Shown here one piece after another: positions 1-5,321 of a stretch of DNA of 7,172 nt. Where the stretch lies: the NCBI GenBank assembly GCA_003694055.1, contig RFLC01000101.1:1-7172 (forward strand). The letters are read 5' to 3'. Origin of the DNA: Candidatus Pacearchaeota archaeon (GTDB lineage: Archaea; Nanobdellota; Nanobdellia; Pacearchaeales; GW2011-AR1). A model generated the notes under the pieces. That model worked only from the letters and a program-made list of their open reading frames with translations. It searched no databases and was not told the DNA's origin. The translations under genes and the position numbers were made by a program. How positions within the stretch are numbered: position 1 is the stretch's first letter; every line of letters starts with the position of its first letter.

Positions 1-1065
1 GATGTCTTTCAACACATACTTTCCGCGAACGTAGGAGAAACTCAAATTTTCAAATTCAATCTCTCCGCGCAAGTTTGGCAGCGTCTTCTTGCCGTGCTTC
101 ATCACTTCTGGCGCTATTCTTTTCAAGCGAACAAACCTGCTGATAGCTAGCACTGACCTGCGGTAATGCCTGTACAGCGCAGCAAGAAACCTGAACGGGC
201 CAAATGCAAGGTTAACATAACCAAAAAACATCACAAACTCTCCTGCGGAGATGTTGCCGTGCCGCAGAAAAAAGATTGCTGTTCCTAGCACGCTCACAAA
301 TGCAACGCTGTAAATCACTCCCTGGAGTATTGACAACCGCGCAGACTTTGCAGAAGACTCCTTCAACGCAGGCAGGGTTTTGTGGATGAGCGCTTTCGTG
401 AACCTATCTTTCTCCTTGTCCTCCATCACAAAGTTCTTGACAAGAAAAACATTGTAAAGCTTGTCATAAACCTTGCCGTACTGCTTCTCAAAAACCTTGT
501 GCTCTCTCCGACGCGCTTTCAAAACCTCTTCTGTCATCCTCACCGTGACAAGTCCGTAAATCAAGAACGAAAGCAAGAGGAGAAGCGCAAGTTTCCACTC
601 GATTAATGACATTGCCACGACCGAAAACGCAAACATCAGAAGCCGAGGCAGCACATCTGCCAAACTTTCAACCATGTTTTGCAATCTCCACGCGCCGCGA
701 GTGATTTTCTGCAAAACCTCTCCTCTCTGCTCTCTTTTGTGAAAAAGCACTGGCAGGGTGAGGAAGTGCGAGTAAGCATCAACCTCTGCCTTGAGAGACA
801 TCTTTGCTCCGAGCACCTCGCCAAGCAATCCGGTTTTGTTTGATGTGTAGGCAGAAATCAGGCTCATCAAAAGCCAGATGCCGATGAGGGCGAGCAAGAG
901 CGAGACGGGAGTGCTAGGAACTTGAGCAAGGTCAAAGAGTTTGCCGTAAACATAAGGCACAATTGTCGCAAGCACAGCTCCAACCGTGGCTATCGCTACA
1001 ATCACAAGCATTTCCCGCCTGTGCTCTCTAATCATATCGAGAACAAACTTTGTCGAGGGACGCAT
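1..1065 (-). CDS. ABC exporter half-transporter, fused membrane and ATPase domains (N-terminal part only)
   Basis: An open reverse-strand frame runs from ATG at 1065-1063 to the window edge (355 codons, no stop). It encodes the six-helix membrane domain of a type IV (MsbA/ABCB-like) exporter and the first residues of its ATPase domain. Hydrophobic segments lie near residues 19-37, 55-75, 138-155, 157-174, 248-267 and 275-293. After helix 2, residues 100-125 follow the exporter pattern 'LP..(F)....GE.....I', including LPVLFHKREQRGEV, the part of the fold that contacts the ATPase domain. The ATPase domain opens at about 335 with IEFENLSFSY, where Tyr345 is the expected A-loop residue stacking on adenine. 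Walker A, signature motif and Walker B would lie beyond the edge. Such proteins dimerise in the membrane and export lipids, peptides or drugs; the substrate cannot be told from this part. The gene is divergent from the small acidic ORF and has its own TATA box. Family is well supported; specificity unknown. Confidence 0.93.
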   Translation of the reverse strand, partial: MRPSTKFVLDMIREHRREMLVIVAIATVGAVLATIVPYVYGKLFDLAQVPSTPVSLLLALIGIWLLMSLISAYTSNKTGLLGEVLGAKMSLKAEVDAYSHFLTLPVLFHKREQRGEVLQKITRGAWRLQNMVESLADVLPRLLMFAFSVVAMSLIEWKLALLLLLSFLIYGLVTVRMTEEVLKARRREHKVFEKQYGKVYDKLYNVFLVKNFVMEDKEKDRFTKALIHKTLPALKESSAKSARLSILQGVIYSVAFVSVLGTAIFFLRHGNISAGEFVMFFGYVNLAFGPFRFLAALYRHYRRSVLAISRFVRLKRIAPEVMKHGKKTLPNLRGEIEFENLSFSYVRGKYVLKDI

Positions 1066-1088
1066 GCACTCTTACCTCGAAAGATTCC

Positions 1089-1098
1089 CTTTTAAAGC
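1089..1098 (-). promoter_or_regulatory. TATA box of the ABC exporter gene
   Basis: On the reverse strand the motif reads GCTTTAAAAG, with its centre about 28 nt upstream of the exporter ATG. Archaeal TATA boxes normally lie about 26-27 nt before the transcription start, so the mRNA would begin at or within a few bases of the ATG. A GAGGT 8 nt before the ATG could act as a ribosome binding site, but only if transcription starts further upstream. A second A/T-rich block at 1101-1114 could support that. The leaderless reading is favoured because the other genes here share the same geometry. Confidence 0.5.
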
Positions 1099-1131
1099 TT
1101 TTTAAAATAAAAAATTCTCACGCTAGCACAA

Positions 1132-1144
1132 TTAAAATTAAATA
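1132..1144 (+). promoter_or_regulatory. TATA box of the small acidic ORF
   Basis: The sequence TTAAAATTAAATA contains a TATA-like element (TTAAATA at 1138-1144) centred about 27 nt upstream of the ATG at 1168. That places the predicted transcription start on the start codon. The bases just before the ATG (ACCGGCCGG) contain no ribosome binding site, so a leaderless transcript is the natural reading. This promoter is the main support for calling the downstream ORF a gene. Confidence 0.5.
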
Positions 1145-1167
1145 GTAGGGTTTCGTGTACCGGCCGG

Positions 1168-1290
1168 ATGGAGAGAGAGGAGATGGGAAATTTTGATCAT
1201 TACGTGAAGGAGATGGAAGAGTTGGAGCAAGAAGATGAGGATTTTTTGGAGAGCTTGTTTGAGGACGATTCAGATGATTTGCTCGCCTGA
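1168..1290 (+). CDS. Highly acidic 40-residue microprotein, function unknown
   Basis: ATG at 1168 and TGA at 1288-1290 enclose 40 codons. The product has 18 Asp/Glu residues against one Arg and one Lys, so its net charge is near -16. It ends in a run rich in aspartate (FEDDSDDLLA). Hydrophobic residues F9, Y12/V13, M16, L19 and then F26/L27, L30/F31 are spaced three to four apart, which suggests one or two amphipathic helices on an acidic background. There is no membrane segment, no Cys and no zinc motif. A TATA-like box sits 27 nt before the ATG and a hairpin with a T-run lies about 70 nt after the stop, so this could be a complete monocistronic unit. I do not recognise the family. Acidic proteins of this size can be adaptors, DNA mimics or inhibitors, but nothing here picks one. 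It is short enough to have arisen by chance; the promoter and strongly biased composition argue for a real gene. Confidence 0.5.
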   Translation: MEREEMGNFDHYVKEMEELEQEDEDFLESLFEDDSDDLLA

Positions 1291-1357
1291 GCATGTTTTG
1301 GAGTTCTGCGCTTCATGCGCGCCCTCTCAACAAACGCGCGCTCCGCTTTAACACTTC

Positions 1358-1403
1358 CTCGCAGCTAGTTCAACCGTGCCTGTTGCAGCTGCGCGAGTTT
1401 TTT
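1358..1403 (+). terminator. Hairpin followed by six T residues, terminator-like
   Basis: CTCGCAGCT (1358-1366) pairs with AGCTGC-GC-GAG (1387-1397), leaving a two-base bulge and nine base pairs. Inside it, CAAC (1371-1374) pairs with GTTG (1382-1385). TTTTTT (1398-1403) follows the stem directly. This has the form of an intrinsic terminator and would end transcription from the small acidic ORF, whose stop codon lies 67 bases before the stem. In archaea the U-tract is the main termination signal and the hairpin is optional, so the structure could instead be the 3' end of a small RNA. Confidence 0.45.
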
Positions 1404-1457
1404 GTCCAGCATGGCAGCTTAACTAGAGAGCGTTTTGCGCTTCCAAGCTAGTCGCTC

Positions 1458-1479
1458 TGTATATACTCACGTATATACA
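1458..1479. repeat. Paired GTATATAC palindromes forming a 9-bp inverted repeat
   Basis: TGTATATAC (1458-1466) and GTATATACA (1471-1479) are perfect inverted repeats separated by TCAC. Each core, GTATATAC, is itself palindromic, so there are two identical 8-bp sites with starts 12 bp apart (1459 and 1471). This looks more like a double operator for a dimeric DNA-binding protein than an RNA hairpin. It lies more than 200 bp upstream of the next gene, which is far for direct promoter control, and could serve an undetected RNA or the reverse strand. Confidence 0.4.
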
Positions 1480-1663
1480 AAAAATTCCGTGCCTTTTGCA
1501 CTCCTTGCAACACAACTCTAGAAGTTTTGCGTTTGCTATTGAAGGCGCGTCCTGGGCGCGCGACGCTAGCTAGCCGCGGGCTTCGCGCCAGCACGAGCAA
1601 GTTTCGCTTTTTATTCGGGTTAAAAATTGCTCCTTGGTTGCGCTGCTCTCGTATGATGCTTAA

Positions 1664-1673
1664 CTTTAAATAC
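1664..1673 (+). promoter_or_regulatory. TATA box of the nucleotidyltransferase-domain gene
   Basis: CTTTAAATAC is a good match to the archaeal TATA consensus and is centred about 25 nt upstream of the ATG at 1694. The predicted transcription start falls on or next to the ATG. The bases before the ATG (GCGAGAAATTGGC) contain no ribosome binding site. Both facts fix the chosen start and suggest leaderless translation. Confidence 0.65.
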
Positions 1674-1693
1674 CTCCCTAGCGAGAAATTGGC

Positions 1694-3532
1694 ATGAGTG
1701 AAAAGAAACAAAGTGGAACTGATGAGAAGGAACAAACTCCTTCTGCGCTTGATGAGAGCGTGAGTGCGAGCTACAAGAGCCAGCTTCCGCAGATGCCCTC
1801 TTTGCAAAAACCATCTCCTGAGTTAGAGGAAAAGAAGAAGCAGCTTGAAAAGCTGAAAGATAGCATACTTGCAAAGTTTCCTTTTGTCAAGGCAATGGGA
1901 ATTGTGCCGCCGAACTTTGCCCAGCTTTTCGACGAGGAAGAGGTGCCAAGAGAGTTTGCAAAAGAGGTTGCTGAGAAAAAGCCAGACCATCTTGTTCTGC
2001 TCATCCCAGAGGACGAGTACAAAAACATAAACAAGATAGAGCGAGAGGTTGTGCAGATTGTGCGCGACTCAGGCGAAAACATTTGGGTGCACATAAAAAG
2101 CATAGAGGTTGACCTTTGGACTTACGGGCTTGACTCGCGCTTTGAGTTTCTCGACGCTATCGCACTCTCGTTCCCCTTGCACGACACTGGCATCCTAGGA
2201 AGCTTGCGCGTGGCAGTAATCCACAAAAACCTTGTCCTAAACTGGCTAAACCGAGGCAGGGCAAAGTATGTTGCAACCTATGCTATCGGCGGCAGCTTGG
2301 TGCGCGGCACAGCAGATAAAACTAGCGATGTGGACACTTTTGTGATTATCGACGACACTGATGTTAAGCGAATGTCAGCAATCGAGCTGCGGGAAAAACT
2401 AAGGGCAAAGATACACGACTACATCCGCGAGGCAACTGCTCTTGCAGGCGTGGGCAATGTGCTAAACGTCCAAGTCTACCTCCTAACAGACTTCTGGCAG
2501 GCAGTCAAGGATGCGCAGCCAATCATCTTCACCTTCATTCGCGACGGCATCCCCCTTTACGACCGCGGCACATTCATCCCATGGAAGCGCTTGCTCAAAC
2601 TTGGAAAGATAAAACCCTCGCCAGAAGCAATTGAGCTGTTCATGAAAGAGGGCGATAGGACAAACGACATCGTCACCCGCAAACTCCTCGACACAATGGT
2701 TGAGATTTATTTCGGAGTTGTCACCCCAACCCAAGCCCTAATGATGCTCGCAGGCCATGCTCCTCCAGTGCCAAAGACAATCGTGAGCGAGGTTAAGAAA
2801 GTTCTCGTCGAAGAGGAGAAAGTCATGAGTGAGAAAGAGCTCAAGACTCTCGAGAAAGCAGTCAAGTATTACAAGGATTACGAGCACGGCAAGCTCAAGT
2901 CAATTACAGGCAAGGAGATTGACGAGCTTTGGAGCGAGGCGAAAGATTATTTTGTTAGGTTAAAAGAGATAAGGAAGAAACTTGAGAGCAAGCTTCAGAA
3001 GGAGCGGACAAAGCAGATTCGTGAGGAAGTGTTCTCGCTGCTTGAGAAGATGTTTGGAAAGAAGAGCGAAAAGGAACTGGTTGCAGAGTTTGAGAAAGAG
3101 GTTGTGGAAAAGGGCAAACTTCCTGAGCGTCTTTTGGACACATTGAAGAGCGTGGCAGAGTTGAGCTCAAAAGGCAAGAAAGAGGAACTATCGCAGCTTG
3201 ATGTTGAGCGACTAACTCGCGACGCGTTTGAGTTGGTTAGGGCAATAACAGAGTACTTGCAGCGGAGAGATGTGCTTAAACTTGAGAGAGGTTTGATGCG
3301 CATCAAACACAACGACGAGAATTACGAGCTTGTCATAACGCCTCGCACCACTTTCCTTATCTCGCAATCTGGTGAGATAAAAAAGATTGAAGGCGAAAAG
3401 CTAACACAATCAAGCAAGAGTGAGTTGGAAGAGGCAATGAGTGAAAAGCTTGGCAACAAAGAGCTGTATGCAAAAGATGATGTTCTCGAAGCGCTCAAGA
3501 AAGCCCTAGGAAGCTTTGAGATTGTTTTGTAA
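1694..3532 (+). CDS. Nucleotidyltransferase-fold protein with long helical C-terminal region
   Basis: This 612-residue soluble protein begins with a disordered, charged leader (about 1-55) and an alpha/beta region (about 60-165). A polymerase-beta-type nucleotidyltransferase domain follows (about 190-300). Its signature is IGGSLVRGTADKTSDVDTF at 198-216: Gly200-Ser201 and the metal-binding pair Asp212 and Asp214. The strand expected to carry a third carboxylate (VLNVQVYLLTDFW, 256-268) instead shows Asn258 and Gln260, so activity is uncertain. Residues 280-300 (RDGIPLYDRG) continue the pattern of minimal nucleotidyltransferases. Residues about 310-430 are helical and resemble a HEPN domain in spacing, with YKDYEHG near 393-399 but no Arg at the usual R-x4-6-H position. 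A Lys/Glu-rich coiled region follows, then a small alpha/beta end domain (about 535-612). Family members transfer a nucleotide to a protein, RNA or antibiotic; the target here is unknown. The family resembles long nucleotidyltransferase-domain proteins of DPANN archaea, a match from recall. The gene stands alone, with its own TATA box and no paired antitoxin. Confidence 0.85.
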   Translation: MSEKKQSGTDEKEQTPSALDESVSASYKSQLPQMPSLQKPSPELEEKKKQLEKLKDSILAKFPFVKAMGIVPPNFAQLFDEEEVPREFAKEVAEKKPDHLVLLIPEDEYKNINKIEREVVQIVRDSGENIWVHIKSIEVDLWTYGLDSRFEFLDAIALSFPLHDTGILGSLRVAVIHKNLVLNWLNRGRAKYVATYAIGGSLVRGTADKTSDVDTFVIIDDTDVKRMSAIELREKLRAKIHDYIREATALAGVGNVLNVQVYLLTDFWQAVKDAQPIIFTFIRDGIPLYDRGTFIPWKRLLKLGKIKPSPEAIELFMKEGDRTNDIVTRKLLDTMVEIYFGVVTPTQALMMLAGHAPPVPKTIVSEVKKVLVEEEKVMSEKELKTLEKAVKYYKDYEHGKLKSITGKEIDELWSEAKDYFVRLKEIRKKLESKLQKERTKQIREEVFSLLEKMFGKKSEKELVAEFEKEVVEKGKLPERLLDTLKSVAELSSKGKKEELSQLDVERLTRDAFELVRAITEYLQRRDVLKLERGLMRIKHNDENYELVITPRTTFLISQSGEIKKIEGEKLTQSSKSELEEAMSEKLGNKELYAKDDVLEALKKALGSFEIVL

Positions 3533-3733
3533 GTTTGCCAATTCCGCGTAAGAGTTATCATAAAGTCAGTTCACAACGGCAGGAGCCTTATCGGCTGTGT
3601 GAGAGGTTGTGAGTAAATGCAGGAGCACATTACAACTCAGCGAACTCAATTCTGAAAGTGCGAGAATATGAAAGCAAAGCAGAAAAAATTAGAAAAACAT
3701 AATAAACTCTCTTTCTAAGAAACTGAGGTAAGT

Positions 3734-3741
3734 TTTTATAA
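3734..3741 (+). promoter_or_regulatory. TATA box of the single-pass membrane protein gene
   Basis: TTTTATAA is centred about 26 nt before the ATG at 3764, again giving a transcription start at the start codon. No ribosome binding site is present in the intervening bases (CAGCATTCTTTTAAAAGTAA). The 231-bp gap between the stop of the preceding gene and this ATG contains no other supported feature; a 16-codon ORF at 3668 is too short to credit. Confidence 0.6.
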
Positions 3742-3763
3742 TCAGCATTCTTTTAAAAGTAAA

Positions 3764-4984
3764 ATGGAAGAGGTGCAAGAGGATACATACAAATCATCTA
3801 GCGCGGAAAGCTCAAGTATTGAAGAACCTTATGAAGAAGACCTCTCCTCGAAAAAAACAAGCTCTAAAAAATGGATTCTCGTGATAATCGGGCTAGCGGT
3901 TGTAGCGCTAATTTTCTCAATTGTCGCCGCTAGGGTATATACAAAAGAGTATTACATAAACAAAAAATCCAATAGTTTGAGAGAGATTCTGCTAGAACAA
4001 ATCAATTCCTCGAACTCTCAAATTCAACACATAGAAAATGCTAATCCAGAAAACATCTCTGAAATCAAGAGTCTTTTAGAGAAAAACAAAGAGTATGTGA
4101 ACAAACAGATAAATGATTTTGAGAAAAATGGTGAAACTAAGATATACGCTTTAGATGAAACATTTTTATGCGATGGAAAAAAGGTTAATTACGCTCCAAA
4201 CAAACTCTCGGAGTGCAAGGATGTGCGGCTTTTAGAAAAGAGAGGCTACAAGGAATCTATTGTTAATGGAACAACTGCAGCCAGCGCTATTGTTACAAAT
4301 TCTTTACAGATTGCTTTAATTGAATATAGCCTTGATGTATTATCTGAGAACCAGTACGAGTTGGAAAAAAATCTAAATGAATTGATAGAGAAATCAGAAA
4401 TAGAGAATGAGATGACTGAGGAAATAAAGTCAAAGATAAAAGAAATAAAAAAGAGCTCTGCGCCGGTTGTCGCTCAAATTCTCGACGAGTTGCTCTATCT
4501 GACTAAACAGCCAATGATAACGCAAGTAATGGTTGGCATAGTTCGTGAGAACGAAAATGCATGGAATGAAAGAGGAAGAGAAAGCATGAAGCGAATTAGG
4601 GAAATCGCCGAGGAAATGGGTGTGCCATCTGAAGAGCAAATTCGGGCAGTTGAATTAAAGCAACTCTGCATCGATTTGTTCGACACTCTAGCTAAGTCAT
4701 CAAAAATCGAAATAAGCCCAGCACCAGAAAAAATCTTATTCATTTCACCCTCTGTCTCTGACATATGTGAAAACTTGGAGAGGTACCAGAAACAGCACGC
4801 CATTAACATGCTAAACAGAACGAAAAGCGAGAAAAATCCATTCATTTCAATAGAGAACAAACTATACTTGAACCTCCTCGTTAGTTGCAGCGATGAATGG
4901 ATACCAACCGGAAGGACAGGGACTTGCACGAACAATTATCTAAACAAGTTTAAGGAAACGGTTTCAGAAAGGTTGAATAGATAA
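3764..4984 (+). CDS. Single-pass membrane protein with large extracytoplasmic domain, unrecognised
   Basis: This 406-residue protein has an acidic, Ser-rich N-terminal tail (1-30), a basic stretch (KKTSSKK, 30-36) and one membrane segment at about 37-57 (WILVIIGLAVVALIFSIVAA). The Lys-rich side before the segment suggests a cytoplasmic N-terminus and an outside C-terminal domain of about 350 residues. That domain has heptad-like helices (about 68-121 and 195-230), six Cys (136, 151, 302, 335, 375, 388) that could form up to three disulfides, and four N-x-S/T sequons (Asn81, 97, 168, 351). No catalytic motif is visible. Codons lean to A/T endings, with most Lys as AAA, unlike the preceding gene, so the gene may be faster evolving or acquired. 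It has its own promoter and is convergent with the surface-protein gene. It could be a cell-envelope structural or adhesion protein; that is a guess from topology. Confidence 0.8.
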   Translation: MEEVQEDTYKSSSAESSSIEEPYEEDLSSKKTSSKKWILVIIGLAVVALIFSIVAARVYTKEYYINKKSNSLREILLEQINSSNSQIQHIENANPENISEIKSLLEKNKEYVNKQINDFEKNGETKIYALDETFLCDGKKVNYAPNKLSECKDVRLLEKRGYKESIVNGTTAASAIVTNSLQIALIEYSLDVLSENQYELEKNLNELIEKSEIENEMTEEIKSKIKEIKKSSAPVVAQILDELLYLTKQPMITQVMVGIVRENENAWNERGRESMKRIREIAEEMGVPSEEQIRAVELKQLCIDLFDTLAKSSKIEISPAPEKILFISPSVSDICENLERYQKQHAINMLNRTKSEKNPFISIENKLYLNLLVSCSDEWIPTGRTGTCTNNYLNKFKETVSERLNR

Positions 4985-5047
4985 CTGAGGTTAGGAGTGT
5001 CGCAGCTTGCTATGCGCATTAATTGGTTCCATCCCCATATGCATTGC

Positions 5048-5085
5048 AATTTTTATTCATGGATGCCATATGTGAGATAAAAATT
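5048..5085. terminator. Inverted repeat with T5 on both strands, possible two-way terminator
   Basis: AATTTTTAT (5048-5056) and ATAAAAATT (5077-5085) are perfect 9-bp inverted repeats with a 20-bp spacer. Each strand therefore presents a run of five T residues. Position between two convergent genes, about 65 bases after the forward stop and about 240 bases after the reverse stop, suits a bidirectional terminator. AT-rich repeats of this size can occur by chance in such sequence. Confidence 0.35.
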
Positions 5086-5100
5086 ACCTATATCTAATGC

Positions 5101-5112
5101 TTTTTCAAAAAA
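5101..5112. terminator. Opposed T5/T6 tracts, possible two-way terminator
   Basis: TTTTTCAAAAAA places a five-T run on the forward strand and a six-T run on the reverse strand within 12 bases. Archaeal RNA polymerase releases at U-tracts, so this could stop transcripts arriving from either of the convergent genes. The evidence is base composition and position only. Confidence 0.35.
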
Positions 5113-5321
5113 GGTCTGCTTAACTAATTGGGATTTGAAGTTTTCACAAGAGAGCAAAAGAGCATGTGGCAAACCATGTCGAAGTTGATTAATGTCAGCA
5201 ATGTTAATCGATACACAAATTTCCTTTTACTTGCTTTGATGCAGATAGTTTCGGAATCAATATTTGCTTCTTTAAACTCGGGTAGAGAGCTATAGGAAAT
5301 GATTTGCGATTTGTAACCAAC

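Larger units (their letters stand above)
1291..1693. other. Non-coding gap rich in inverted repeats
   Basis: This 403-base gap holds no convincing protein gene. A reverse-strand frame from 1807 to 1448 exists, but it overlaps the start of the nucleotidyltransferase gene and translates to a low-complexity Arg/Ser/Leu-rich protein with no domain. Inverted repeats occur one after another: GCGCGC arms at 1317-1322 and 1336-1341; the terminator-like hairpin at 1358-1397; AGAGCG/CGCTCT at 1427-1432 and 1453-1458; a 9-bp repeat at 1458-1479; TTGCA/TGCAA at 1496-1510; and an 8-bp GC-rich stem with one bulge at 1552-1591. The stretch 1540-1590 is notably rich in CG dinucleotides. I could not fold any part into a tRNA or a recognised RNA family. 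It may contain an unannotated small RNA or regulatory DNA, or simply be spacer. Confidence 0.5.
4985..5321. other. Gap between convergent genes, with inverted repeats and T-tracts
   Basis: This 337-base AT-rich gap separates two convergent genes. Its left half carries interlocked inverted repeats (5036-5085) and opposed T-tracts (5101-5112). The right half contains one short open frame, ATG 5164 to TAG 5295 (43 codons), which could also start at TTG 5128. Its translation (start MWQTMSKLINVSNVNRYTNF, then a hydrophobic stretch) looks protein-like, but it has no TATA box at the usual distance and no ribosome binding site, so I do not call it a gene. A short inverted repeat, GATTAA/TTAATC, lies near 5187-5209. 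Confidence 0.45.

Noticed and set aside
636..824. Reverse-strand 62-codon frame inside the exporter gene
   Set aside because: It is a shifted frame within the exporter coding sequence, whose own frame is open across the region and matches the exporter fold.
1360..1403. Possible tRNA, prompted by TAGTTCAACC near 1367
   Set aside because: The stem and loop sizes fit a simple hairpin. No acceptor stem, D-arm or anticodon arm could be found around it, and the motif is not a proper T-loop.
1536..1591. Possible CRISPR or tandem repeat in the CG-rich block
   Set aside because: The GCGCG-type words recur irregularly and are not separated by uniform spacers. They form overlapping inverted repeats rather than direct repeats.
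1448..1807. Reverse-strand frame of 119 codons across the gap and the start of the nucleotidyltransferase gene
   Set aside because: It overlaps 114 bases of a well-supported gene, has an Arg/Ser/Leu-rich composition with no domain, and shows no promoter. It is probably a chance frame.
3668..3718. Forward ORF of 16 codons (Lys-rich) upstream of the 3764 gene
   Set aside because: Too short, no TATA box at the right distance, and a composition explained by local A-richness.
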